From: an uncultured Cryomorphaceae bacterium
GTDB lineage: Bacteria > Bacteroidota > Bacteroidia > Flavobacteriales > Schleiferiaceae
Reading direction: 5' to 3'
Assembly (NCBI GenBank): GCA_913031435.1
Contig: CAJWFD010000002.1
Location: forward strand, 1 to 64,000
DNA length: 64,000 nucleotides
Every line of letters starts with the position of its first letter. Positions within the stretch are counted from its first letter, which is position 1. Below the pieces are notes generated by a model that was not told the origin of the DNA, did no database searches, and saw only the letters and a list, made by a program, of their open reading frames with translations. Of the stretch, positions 1 to 7,815 are shown one piece after another. The position numbers were made by a program, and so were the translations under genes.

Positions 1-134
1 TTACTTTGAGTGCGACCCGCAATGGCCCAAGGTTTGCCACGAAGTTCGGGGTGGGCGTCAAGGTAGGTGGCGACCAACTTTCCTGTAAATCCGGTCGCTC
101 CATAAACGATTAATACCAATGGTTCTGTTAACAT
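1..134 (-). CDS. Saccharopine dehydrogenase-like NAD(P)-binding reductase (N-terminal fragment, runs off window)
   Basis: Only the first 44 codons are inside the window. The N-terminus reads as a beta strand followed by YGATGFTGKLVA (residues 11-22), a Rossmann dinucleotide-binding loop of GxTGxxG type. It continues with WAIAGRTQ, the second strand typical of the saccharopine dehydrogenase/trans-acting enoyl reductase family. The start codon is the ATG at 132-134. The actual substrate cannot be told from this fragment. Bases 135-301 upstream are A/T-rich and I see no gene in them. Confidence 0.7.
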   Translation of the reverse strand, partial: MLTEPLVLIVYGATGFTGKLVATYLDAHPELRGKPWAIAGRTQS

Positions 135-301
135 AATAGTTTTCTCATAATAATATTAGTTTAAAGTATTTAGCGCCTTCAAAGCTGTAAAAGTAAGGGT
201 AGAAAGGATAAAACTTAATGAAGGAGAGTACCATAACTTAGAGGCCTGGGTCATCAGAGCAATTGGCACAAAGTAATTAATTTTCGTTTTAGTTAAAAAC
301 G

Positions 302-309
302 TACCTTTG
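302..309 (+). promoter_or_regulatory. Bacteroidota-type -7 promoter element for the DEAD-box helicase gene
   Basis: TACCTTTG matches the Bacteroidota sigma consensus TAnnTTTG exactly. A T-rich stretch (281-290) lies at about the -33 distance, without a clean TTTG. It would start transcription near 316 and give a leader of about 120 nt before the helicase ATG. Inferred from sequence only. Confidence 0.55.
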
Positions 310-362
310 CATGAAATTTAAGGGGTGTCCATCTTCCAAGTAGGCTAATAATTTGTACGGAA

Positions 363-429
363 GCGCTGACACTCAGTTAGCGCACCCAGCGGATCTGGGC
401 AATAAAAAAGGCCCATACAATTTAGGGCC
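363..429 (+). promoter_or_regulatory. Three tandem hairpins in the leader of the helicase gene
   Basis: Three inverted repeats follow one another in the predicted leader. An 8-bp stem (363-370 with 376-383, one G-U pair) closes a 5-nt loop. A 5-bp stem (385-389 with 395-399, CCCAG/CTGGG) follows. A third, GGCCC/GGGCC (410-414 with 425-429), ends 6 nt before the start codon. The last one could mask the ribosome site. Leaders of cold-shock helicase genes in other bacteria are structured and temperature-responsive; that role here is an inference. Confidence 0.5.
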
Positions 430-435
430 AACCTT

Positions 436-2544
436 ATGGAAAGTTACAAAGACAGTGGTCTGCATCCTGATATCATCAGAGGTGTGGAAGCGTTGGGATT
501 CGAAACCCCGACACCAATTCAGAAGCTCAGTATCGAGCATTTACTGGAAAACAAAACAGATTTAATTGCATTTGCCCAAACGGGTACAGGGAAAACGGCG
601 GCTTTTTCGCTTCCTATACTGAACCAGTTAGATTCAAATGTTCAACACGTACAAGCCATTGTATTGGCTCCAACTCGTGAGTTATGTCTTCAGATTTCTA
701 AAGACATTGCGTCGTACGCCAAATTTATGGACGTTAGAGTGACCGCTGTTTACGGTGGATCACCGATCACAAATCAAATAAGAGACCTTCAAGCGAAGCC
801 TCAAATTGTTGTGGGTACTCCGGGCCGTACGTTGGATTTAATTAACAGAAGAAAGCTTAGAATTGAAGATGTCCAGTTCTTAGTATTAGATGAGGCAGAT
901 GAAATGCTCAGTATGGGTTTCCAAGACGAGTTGGACGCTATTCTAGCCAACACTCCTGAAGATAAGCAAACATTATGTTTCAGTGCTACCATGCCGGAGG
1001 GTATGAAAAAACTAACGAATAAATACCTCAACGATCCGAAAGAGATCTCTGCTGGTAAGAAAAACATAAGCGCCTCCAACGTAGAGCACGAACTATACGT
1101 TACAAGCCCAAGAAACACTTACGAAGCAATGCGCCGTATAGTGGATTTCAATCCTAATATGTACGGTATTGTGTTCTGTAGAACTCGTCGTGAAACACAG
1201 AGTTTTGCCGAACACCTCGTGAATGACGGATACCGAGCAGAAGCTATTCACGGTGACTTAAGTCAAGCTCAACGTGATGATGTAATGGCACGTTTCCGTA
1301 AAAAATCCCTGAGTGTTATGGTTGCAACAGATGTTGCTGCCCGTGGAATTGACGTAACAGACTTGACCCACGTCATCAACTTGAACATACCTGACGATCC
1401 TGAAGTATATGTCCACCGTTCTGGGAGAACAGGTCGTGCTGGTGCTAGTGGTATTTCTATCGTAATAACACACGGAAGAAACATGCGCAAAGTTAAGGAG
1501 CTGGAGCGTTTGATCGGCAAAACATTCGAAACCAAGGAAGTTCCTTCTGGTGATGAGATTTGTCAGATTAAAATGCGTGGAGCTATTGATGATTTAGTAG
1601 CAATGAAACCCCAAGCAGCCTTAGATTCAGCGCTTCTTGAAGAAGCTTTAGATAAACTAGCTCACTTGAGTAAAGCTGAATTGATCGAAAAGTTTTTAGG
1701 ACACGAAACAGCATTGGTTCTCAAACGCTACCGTGGTGCGGGAAACATTAACGAAGCAGCAAGAGCTGTTAAAGAACGTGCACGTCGCGAAGGTGGTGGC
1801 AGCAGTAGAGATGGCTCTGAAGAAGGTTTCAAAACAGTAGTAGTTGACTTAGGATACCGTCAAAATGTAAACCCAAGCCGACTTATGGGCTTGATCAATG
1901 ATATTATGGAAGGTCAAAAAGTGAAAATCGGTAAGATTGACATGGATAAGACTTTTTCGAAAATTGATGTTGAAGAACGTTTCGCTGATGAAATCGCAAC
2001 GAAACTAACTGGGTCTACGACTGGTTCGTATACCGTAAAAGCATATTCCGAAGAAAGCAAAAGCGGCGGGAGACCACAACGCTCTTCTTCTTTTAGCGGT
2101 GGCGGTGGTAGTCGCAGCGGTTATAAAGGGGGAAGCGATCGAGGTGGTCGTCGTGAAGGCGGTGGCGGTTACGCTGGTCGTTCTGAAGGTGGTCGTCGTG
2201 AAGGCGGCGGCGGTTACGCTGGTCGTTCTGAAGGTGGTCGTCGTGAAGGCGGTGGCGGTTACGCTGGTCGTTCTGAAGGTGGTCGTCGCGAAGGCGGTGG
2301 CGGTTACGCTGGTCGTTCTGAAGGTGGTCGTCGTGAAGGCGGTGGCGGTTATGCTGGTCGTTCTGAAGGTGATCGTAGTGCAGCCCGTCGTACTGAAGGT
2401 GGCGGCGGTTACGCGGGCCGTTCTGAAGGTGACCGAGGAGCAAGACGTACTGAAGGCGGAAGTGCTGAAAGTACTGACCGTAGCAGTGGAAGAACCAAAT
2501 TCAAGGGTACCTCTAAATTTAAAGGTGCACCTAAACGCAAGTAA
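436..2544 (+). CDS. deaD: DEAD-box ATP-dependent RNA helicase, DeaD/CsdA type, with RGG-rich tail
   Basis: ATP-dependent RNA unwinding, expected in ribosome assembly and cold adaptation. The Q motif is near residues 21-29 (GFETPTPIQ), Walker A AQTGTGKT at 47-54, DEAD at 152-155, SAT after it, and the C-terminal motif HRSGRTGRAG. Around residues 470-548 lies a DbpA-type RNA-binding domain (GFKTVVVDLGYRQN onward), typical of DeaD/DbpA and absent from RhlE proteins. The last 135 residues are a low-complexity tail with five 15-residue GGRREGGGGYAGRSE repeats (570-644), degenerate copies and a Lys-rich end. The tail is probably a disordered RNA-binding or condensate-forming segment. The gene is preceded by a structured leader, and the SDR gene follows after 39 nt. 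It is a paralogue of the RhlE-type helicase at 11.3-12.6 kb. Confidence 0.95.
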   Translation: MESYKDSGLHPDIIRGVEALGFETPTPIQKLSIEHLLENKTDLIAFAQTGTGKTAAFSLPILNQLDSNVQHVQAIVLAPTRELCLQISKDIASYAKFMDVRVTAVYGGSPITNQIRDLQAKPQIVVGTPGRTLDLINRRKLRIEDVQFLVLDEADEMLSMGFQDELDAILANTPEDKQTLCFSATMPEGMKKLTNKYLNDPKEISAGKKNISASNVEHELYVTSPRNTYEAMRRIVDFNPNMYGIVFCRTRRETQSFAEHLVNDGYRAEAIHGDLSQAQRDDVMARFRKKSLSVMVATDVAARGIDVTDLTHVINLNIPDDPEVYVHRSGRTGRAGASGISIVITHGRNMRKVKELERLIGKTFETKEVPSGDEICQIKMRGAIDDLVAMKPQAALDSALLEEALDKLAHLSKAELIEKFLGHETALVLKRYRGAGNINEAARAVKERARREGGGSSRDGSEEGFKTVVVDLGYRQNVNPSRLMGLINDIMEGQKVKIGKIDMDKTFSKIDVEERFADEIATKLTGSTTGSYTVKAYSEESKSGGRPQRSSSFSGGGGSRSGYKGGSDRGGRREGGGGYAGRSEGGRREGGGGYAGRSEGGRREGGGGYAGRSEGGRREGGGGYAGRSEGGRREGGGGYAGRSEGDRSAARRTEGGGGYAGRSEGDRGARRTEGGSAESTDRSSGRTKFKGTSKFKGAPKRK
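2143..2367 (+). repeat. Five tandem 45-bp repeats encoding the RGG/YAGR tail
   Basis: Five contiguous 45-bp units start at 2143, 2188, 2233, 2278 and 2323. They differ only by scattered synonymous changes (GGT/GGC, CGT/CGC, TAC/TAT). A 60-bp variant unit (2368-2427) and a partial one follow. Each unit encodes GGRREGGGGYAGRSE. Copy number is likely to vary between strains through slippage or unequal crossing-over. Confidence 0.9.
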
Positions 2545-2583
2545 GCGTATAAATATTAAATTGCCAAGCAACACGCTACGATC

Positions 2584-3393
2584 ATGAAAGAGCAAACCGT
2601 TTGGATTACAGGAGCAAGCAGTGGTATAGGCTGGGCATTAGCCCAAGCCTATAACCGCGCTGGCGCCTTCGTGATTATTTCCGCCAGAAGAACATCCTTA
2701 CTGCATGATCTAAGGAAAAGCCTATCCTTTCCAGAGCACTGTCTCATTCTCCCTCTTGACCTTGAACAACATCACCAATCCGAACAATGGGTAAAAGATG
2801 CGCTACATGGCACCGGTAAAATAGACATCCTTATTAACAATGGAGGCGTAGGACATCTAGGCTCAGTGCAAACCATGGACCTACAAGTTGAAAAAAAGAT
2901 CATGGACGTTAACCTTTGGGGAGCTGTAGCATTAACTAAGGCAGTTTTACCTCACATGATACGCAATAACAAAGGTCAAATATGGACTGTTGCAAGTATA
3001 TTGGGCTATTTCGGAAGCCCCAGGTTAGCAGCATATGCAGCCAGTAAGTTTAGTATTGTTGGCTACTTTGAAAGCCTGCAGTATGAAATGAAAAACACGG
3101 ACATTCATATTGGTCTTCTAAGTCCTGGATTTATCAACACGAATGTCACCCTGAGTAGTCTTGGTCCGCAGGGCGAGCCAATTGGAAAGAACAGTATTGC
3201 CCAAGAAAATGGAATGCATCCAACGGAATTGGCCCGTATCTTCCTGAAAAAGGCAACCCGCAATAACCCTCCGAAACAAGTCTTTATAGGTGGTTACGAA
3301 ACATTTTCCGTTTTATTTAAACGCCTTACACCTTCCTTGTTTTTCTTTGTTTATGGAAAACTCACTGACATCACAAGAAAGAAGAAAAGCTAA
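2584..3393 (+). CDS. Short-chain dehydrogenase/reductase (SDR)
   Basis: NAD(P)H-dependent oxidoreductase of the classical SDR family; substrate unknown. The cofactor loop TGASSGIG is at residues 9-16, the structural NNGG motif near residue 86, and the catalytic Tyr151-x-x-x-Lys155 in AYAASKFS with the upstream Ser of VASILGY. Length (269 aa) is normal for classical SDRs with a C-terminal extension. The final ~25 residues are hydrophobic and aromatic (FKRLTPSLFFFVYGK) and may touch the membrane, as in the DltE/SDR7-like subgroup. The gene lies 39 nt after the helicase gene and 32 nt before the oxygenase gene, so co-transcription is possible. Confidence 0.9.
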   Translation: MKEQTVWITGASSGIGWALAQAYNRAGAFVIISARRTSLLHDLRKSLSFPEHCLILPLDLEQHHQSEQWVKDALHGTGKIDILINNGGVGHLGSVQTMDLQVEKKIMDVNLWGAVALTKAVLPHMIRNNKGQIWTVASILGYFGSPRLAAYAASKFSIVGYFESLQYEMKNTDIHIGLLSPGFINTNVTLSSLGPQGEPIGKNSIAQENGMHPTELARIFLKKATRNNPPKQVFIGGYETFSVLFKRLTPSLFFFVYGKLTDITRKKKS

Positions 3394-3425
3394 CTGCTAT
3401 ATTTGAAAAAGTTAAATCAACACCC

Positions 3426-4241
3426 ATGGCAACAGGTATTATCAATCCAAAGTTTTTAGATCAAGTCTTCGCTCAAGAATTGAGCAATAGTTATCTAAAC
3501 GCAAAACCTTGTAAATACCTCGTCATGGAGGATTTTTTCACTGAAGAAACAGCCAATACACTCTTTGAGAATTTTCCGCCCATTCAAGATTTGAATGTTA
3601 AACGCAAGAGTCTCAACGAAGAAAAGAGTGAAGATTATCATTTCGATCGCTGGCACCCTACCTTCTCGCTGGTTCGTGACGCTATTGGATCAAGTGAGTG
3701 GGGAGAACAACTGTGCAGAATAACAGGTATCGAAGATTTACACACAACGAAAGATGCCTTAGGATCCGGAGTTCATCAAGGTAAAAACGGATCATATGTT
3801 GATGTCCATATTGATGTCAATATGAATCCGAAACTTGGACTTTGGCGGAGAATCAACCTACTGGTGTACCTCAATAAAAATTGGCTACCGGAGTATGGTG
3901 GCGATTTAGAGCTCTGGAATAAGGACATGACCGAATGCGTCGTTAAAATACCTCCTACTTTTAACACAGCTGTGATATTCTACACCGATGACAATAGCCC
4001 TCATGGTTACAAGAAAATAAATATTCCTGATGGAGAGTCACGAAAGAGTTTCTATACCTATTACTATACCAAGCCTACAGAGGGGATAACTTACAGAGAC
4101 TCTAAGTTTGTATCGAGACCAGAAGACAATGCTGCAAGAAAAATTGCAACAGGCGTAAAAGAAATATTGAAAATTAACGGTAAAAAATTACTCAAAATAC
4201 TTGGGATTAAGAACTTAGATTTTCAAGACAAGAACAAATAA
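3426..4241 (+). CDS. 2-oxoglutarate/Fe(II)-dependent oxygenase, prolyl-4-hydroxylase-like
   Basis: Predicted hydroxylase using 2-oxoglutarate and Fe(II). The iron triad is readable: His128-x-Asp130 in VDVHIDVN and distal His193 in NSPHGYK, followed by a basic residue (SRKSFYTYYY) for the 2OG carboxylate. YGGDLELW between them is the conserved beta-strand region of the family. A TATATTTG at 3398-3405 is a perfect TAnnTTTG match 20 nt upstream, so the gene may have its own promoter besides read-through from the SDR gene. Similar small oxygenases are often found near surface glycan or peptide modification genes; the substrate is not evident. The C-terminal ~40 residues are Lys-rich. Confidence 0.85.
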   Translation: MATGIINPKFLDQVFAQELSNSYLNAKPCKYLVMEDFFTEETANTLFENFPPIQDLNVKRKSLNEEKSEDYHFDRWHPTFSLVRDAIGSSEWGEQLCRITGIEDLHTTKDALGSGVHQGKNGSYVDVHIDVNMNPKLGLWRRINLLVYLNKNWLPEYGGDLELWNKDMTECVVKIPPTFNTAVIFYTDDNSPHGYKKINIPDGESRKSFYTYYYTKPTEGITYRDSKFVSRPEDNAARKIATGVKEILKINGKKLLKILGIKNLDFQDKNK

Positions 4242-4262
4242 ATGATGTATCCAATCTCCTAC

Positions 4263-4291
4263 AAAGGCTGCTAGTAATAGTGGCCTTTTTT
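4263..4291. terminator. Bidirectional hairpin terminator between oxygenase and trkH genes
   Basis: AAAGGC (4263-4268) pairs with GCCTTT (4283-4288) and is followed by T's on the plus strand. The A-run on the left gives T's on the minus strand. It sits between two convergent genes and can serve both. Confidence 0.6.
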
Positions 4292-4292
4292 G

Positions 4293-6095
4293 CTACCCAA
4301 CGTTCATGCGAGCCTTAGGATACTTAAAGTAATTAGATTCAGGGCGCTTTGCACTGAGCGCAAATGCAAGGGTTAGCGTTCCTACACGACCCACAAGCAT
4401 ACTCACCATGAGCACAGTCTTGCTGGCCAAAGAAAGATCAGCAGTTATCCCCGTACTAAGACCCACTGTACAAAACGCACTTACCTGTTCAAAAACCAAG
4501 TCCAAAAGATCCATTTCCGGCTCAAAAACCGCTAAGGCAAAAATACCCAGAAAAATAAACACTACAGCGAATAAAAACACAGCAAAGGCGCGATTCATCA
4601 ACTCCCACGGGATTTGAAGTTTATACAGATTAATGTTTTTCTTCCCTTTAATCGTCGCGGCGGCACTTAAAAAAACCAGCGCAAACGTACTCGTTTTTAT
4701 CCCTCCAGCAGTAGAGCCGGAGCCTCCACCAACGAACATTAAAAATATCAGCAGCAACAAAGCTGGAGTGGCCATAGCACCAATATCTACGGTATTAAAC
4801 CCAGCAGTACGAGCCGTAATACTTTGAAAGATACTCTGGCCAATATGCCCGGCTAACCCTTGGTCTGGAGCAACCGTCGCTACCAGGATTACACTGCCTA
4901 AAACGATAAGTATTCCAGACACTGCAAGACCAAGCTTTGTTCCAATTCTTAATCCCCTCCATGATTTCGATAGCGATTGCTTTCGCCAAGACTGGTGCAA
5001 GACGTCCGATATGGTACCGAACCCTATACCACCCAGCACAATAAGTATGGCTATGATCACATGAATACCTCCATTTGAAGCGACCCCAGGAGTGGCTAAA
5101 GAGTCAGAGAATAATGAAAATCCTGCATTATTAAATGCGCTTATACTGTGAAACAAACTGTAGAAAATAGTTTCTCCAAGAGAATCAAATGAACTGTACC
5201 AAACTAAACCTAGAAGCAATGCACCTATGAGTTCTAGAGTGAACGTGAGTCGAAAAATAGACCCTACTAACGACCTGCTTTGCTTTAAGTTTTCGCCTAG
5301 ATTCTCACTCATAAAGTTTTGCTGGCGCATCCCAAAACCACCTCTTAAAATGGCGAATAATGCTGCAAATGAAATAATATTCAATCCACCAAGCTGCATC
5401 AGTACCATTAAAACAAATTGGCCCTTAAAGCTGAGCACCACGGAGACGTCAACTAAACTTAATCCAGTAACACAACTAGCTGATATACTGGTGAATAGTG
5501 CGGTCATAAAATCTAGATGCCCAGATCCTGCTGTCATCTCAGGAAGCATTAATAATAATGTTCCTAGAACAATCAGAAATAAGAAACTAAAGACCAATAA
5601 GGATGGTGCACTAAAATTACTCCTTGGAAGGAACTCTCCTACTCGACCAAACTCCAAACCGACTATAATAAGGACATAGAATTGAAGAAAAAGCAGAAAA
5701 CCAGATTGCAGACCGGGAATGCCTAAAACATTACCTAAATAGTAGAGCAATTCAACATGAGCTATATTGATAATCAATATGTTGACTATCAAAAAGGCCA
5801 TGAGTCCAGCTTCCCATTTACGGTTCAATAAAAATTGACGCGGTTGGAAATTGTAAACTAATTCGATAATAAACTTGACCAGGTAATAGCCTATTGAACC
5901 ACGAACGATATACCCTATGATTTTATTCTGTACATCGTCTAACTGGAAACCGTGATAGATCACAAGGGATACAATAGTAAAAAGAGCCACAAATAGCGAA
6001 CCTAAAGACAATAGCTTCAAAGCCCTCTCTCTGCTATCATAGAGACGTATATTCATACGTTCTCTGATCGTTTTTATTTGATTCTCAAGACCCAA
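4293..6095 (-). CDS. trkH: Trk/Ktr-family potassium uptake transporter, membrane subunit TrkH
   Basis: Integral-membrane K+ (or Na+-coupled K+) transporter subunit. The four pore-loop repeats of the superfamily can be read: SASCVTGLS, FNNAGFS, TARTAGFNT and FCTVGLST, each with the filter glycine. Many hydrophobic helices surround them. At 600 aa it is longer than E. coli TrkH (483 aa) because of an extra N-terminal set of membrane helices, usual for Bacteroidota. The first possible start is TTG at 6093-6095; the ATG at 6054-6056 (MNIRLYDSRE) is a good alternative, and I cannot decide between them. No TrkA (RCK) gene is adjacent. It lies 32 nt after the DUF6165-like gene and may share its transcript. 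Confidence 0.92.
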   Translation of the reverse strand: MGLENQIKTIRERMNIRLYDSRERALKLLSLGSLFVALFTIVSLVIYHGFQLDDVQNKIIGYIVRGSIGYYLVKFIIELVYNFQPRQFLLNRKWEAGLMAFLIVNILIINIAHVELLYYLGNVLGIPGLQSGFLLFLQFYVLIIVGLEFGRVGEFLPRSNFSAPSLLVFSFLFLIVLGTLLLMLPEMTAGSGHLDFMTALFTSISASCVTGLSLVDVSVVLSFKGQFVLMVLMQLGGLNIISFAALFAILRGGFGMRQQNFMSENLGENLKQSRSLVGSIFRLTFTLELIGALLLGLVWYSSFDSLGETIFYSLFHSISAFNNAGFSLFSDSLATPGVASNGGIHVIIAILIVLGGIGFGTISDVLHQSWRKQSLSKSWRGLRIGTKLGLAVSGILIVLGSVILVATVAPDQGLAGHIGQSIFQSITARTAGFNTVDIGAMATPALLLLIFLMFVGGGSGSTAGGIKTSTFALVFLSAAATIKGKKNINLYKLQIPWELMNRAFAVFLFAVVFIFLGIFALAVFEPEMDLLDLVFEQVSAFCTVGLSTGITADLSLASKTVLMVSMLVGRVGTLTLAFALSAKRPESNYFKYPKARMNVG

Positions 6096-6127
6096 ATTAT
6101 CCTATTTAAGAGTGTACCGAAAGTACA

Positions 6128-6544
6128 CTAATCTACCGATTTGTTACTGCCATTAGAATAATCTTCGTAAGACTTGGTTTCTTGAAGAATACTCTTAGTC
6201 AATACATTGATTGACTTCTTGATGGCCGCTCGCTCGTCGTTTAAAAAATAAACACTGCGCGCTTTTTCTATAAAACCCGGTCCGAAGTCCGAATTGTTCT
6301 CATGCACCCTAAGTACATCCTCTACGTCCCATAGTTGCTCGTTTACCGCCTTTAGCCTTTCAGCAAGGCGATGAAGGGACACATGATCTGGTACATTTTT
6401 ATAAATAATTGATACGGACGCCGTAAGCACCCTGAGCTCCTTGTTAATATGCTCAAGTTTTGCGGAATCAACTATTCGTTCGCATTTGATCACCAAAATG
6501 GTATGCTTATCTATTATTTCTCCGTGTGAAACTGCTATTTCCAA
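6128..6544 (-). CDS. DUF6165-like small protein
   Basis: A soluble 138-residue protein of unknown function. It resembles the DUF6165 family in its opening (MEIAVSHGEIIDKHTIL), the central LWDVEDVLR helix and the signature ARSVYFLNDERAAIKKSIN; the closing KSYEDY is also conserved. No signal peptide or membrane segment is visible, and it is mostly helical. Homologues are commonly found near glycan or LPS biosynthesis genes (from memory). Here it sits 13 nt after the aminotransferase gene and 32 nt before trkH, so the location gives no clear hint. The family assignment is from motif memory and was not searched. Confidence 0.7.
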   Translation of the reverse strand: MEIAVSHGEIIDKHTILVIKCERIVDSAKLEHINKELRVLTASVSIIYKNVPDHVSLHRLAERLKAVNEQLWDVEDVLRVHENNSDFGPGFIEKARSVYFLNDERAAIKKSINVLTKSILQETKSYEDYSNGSNKSVD

Positions 6545-6557
6545 AACTATGTATGTA

Positions 6558-7757
6558 TTAATCTTCTAGATTCGCCACTGCGGCCTTTACTCTTCTTACC
6601 GCCTCCTTTAAATCCATCTCCGCCGCCGCGTACGAAAACCTAATATATCCGGGCAATCCAAATGCATCTCCTGGAACGGTACTCACCAATCCTTCCTCGA
6701 GCAAGTACATGCTTAAATCAATGGATGTTTCCATTACTTTCTCACCAAACTTTTTTCCTAAAAGTTCAACTACTCTTGGAAACACATAAAATGCTCCCGG
6801 GGGGCTGTTTAGTTCAAAACCAGGAACTTCTTTCATCCAAGCTACCATTTTATCACGACGTTGCGCAAAGGTATCCACCATGTATTGAACTTTCGTTGGG
6901 TCTGCTTCTAACGCCGTTTTACAAGCACGTTGTGCAATAGAGTTAGTACCCGACGTAAAGTTAGACTGCAGCTTTGTACATGCCTTAGCGATCCATGCCG
7001 GTGCACCTATATAACCGACTCTCCAACCTGTCATAGCGAACCCTTTAGATAGACCATTCACTGTGATTGTCTGGTTATATACAGCAGGAAAACTAGCCAT
7101 GGATGTATGGGCTACCTCTCCGTAATTCAATAATTCGTAGATCTCATCAGAGATGATATAAAGATTGGGGTACTTTGCTATAATCGCGGCAATATCAGCG
7201 AGTTCATCCTCAGTATATATTGCGCCACATGGATTGTTGGGTGATGAGAATATAAATATTTTAGATTTGTCCGTAATCGCATTTTCAAGTTGATCTGGCG
7301 TTATTTTAAAACCGGTTTCCATCGTTGTAGAAAGGATCTTTACCTCAGCTCCACAATATTTAGCTTGATCCATATAACTCACCCAATAAGGCGCTGGAAT
7401 AATAACCTCTTCCCCAGGATCCACAAGTGCTAGGAAAATATTTAGTAGACTCTGCTTAGCACCCGTGCTAATCACAATCTGTTCTGCAGAATAGTCCAGG
7501 CCGTTGTCTCGTTTAAATTTATCTGCTATCGCTTGACGAACATCTACAAAACCCGGAACCGGCATGTAATGTGTAAAATTTTGAATCATAGCTTCATTTG
7601 CTGAGGCTTTGATGAAATCCGGCGTATCAAAATCTGGCTCACCGAGTGATAAACTAATGACGTGTTTTCCAGTGGCACTAAGCTCCCGAGCTTTTTGTGC
7701 CATTTCAATTGTCATAGGTAGACCCATCTCTTGGGCACGTTGCGAAAGTGGTTGCAT
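6558..7757 (-). CDS. Class I/II pyridoxal-phosphate aminotransferase (aspartate aminotransferase type)
   Basis: Transfers the amino group of aspartate (or an aromatic/prephenate-type donor) to 2-oxoglutarate. From the chosen start the PLP lysine is Lys238 (NGLSKGFAMTGWRVG). The motif SSPNNPCG has Asn174/175, Asp204-x-x-Tyr207 holds the cofactor ring, and Arg246 follows the lysine; the substrate-binding Arg is in GYIRFSYA near the C-terminus. Length (399 aa) fits the AspB/AAT-Ibeta subgroup. An upstream ATG at 7781 exists, but it lies inside a good promoter element, so I chose the ATG at 7755-7757 (MQPLSQRAQ). First gene of a likely operon with the DUF6165-like gene and trkH. Confidence 0.93.
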   Translation of the reverse strand: MQPLSQRAQEMGLPMTIEMAQKARELSATGKHVISLSLGEPDFDTPDFIKASANEAMIQNFTHYMPVPGFVDVRQAIADKFKRDNGLDYSAEQIVISTGAKQSLLNIFLALVDPGEEVIIPAPYWVSYMDQAKYCGAEVKILSTTMETGFKITPDQLENAITDKSKIFIFSSPNNPCGAIYTEDELADIAAIIAKYPNLYIISDEIYELLNYGEVAHTSMASFPAVYNQTITVNGLSKGFAMTGWRVGYIGAPAWIAKACTKLQSNFTSGTNSIAQRACKTALEADPTKVQYMVDTFAQRRDKMVAWMKEVPGFELNSPPGAFYVFPRVVELLGKKFGEKVMETSIDLSMYLLEEGLVSTVPGDAFGLPGYIRFSYAAAEMDLKEAVRRVKAAVANLED

Positions 7758-7778
7758 GATAAATGTATTGTAAGACCA

Positions 7779-7807
7779 CAAAAATAACGATATTTGTAAG
7801 CCTCAAC
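7779..7807 (-). promoter_or_regulatory. Promoter for the aminotransferase gene (-33 GTTG, -7 TATTTTTG)
   Basis: On the minus strand, TATTTTTG (7786-7779) matches TAnnTTTG exactly and GTTG (7807-7804) lies 17 nt upstream. This is close to the Bacteroidota TTTG-N17-20-TAnnTTTG layout. It places transcription start near 7772, about 15 nt before the chosen ATG. Confidence 0.6.
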
Positions 7808-7815
7808 GCACTTTC

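Noticed and set aside
2143-2367. Regular direct repeats as a possible CRISPR array
   Set aside because: The units are contiguous without spacers, coding and in frame with the helicase gene.
2005-2595. Long minus-strand and other-frame ORFs (196, 116 and 162 codons) across the helicase tail
   Set aside because: They arise because the 45-bp repeat length is a multiple of three, so every frame stays open. The translations are Thr-Phe-Ala or Val-rich repeats without meaning, and the RGG frame continues the helicase.
5227-5679. 150-codon plus-strand ORF
   Set aside because: It lies antisense inside trkH, whose pore motifs are intact. The translation is low in sense and has no family pattern.
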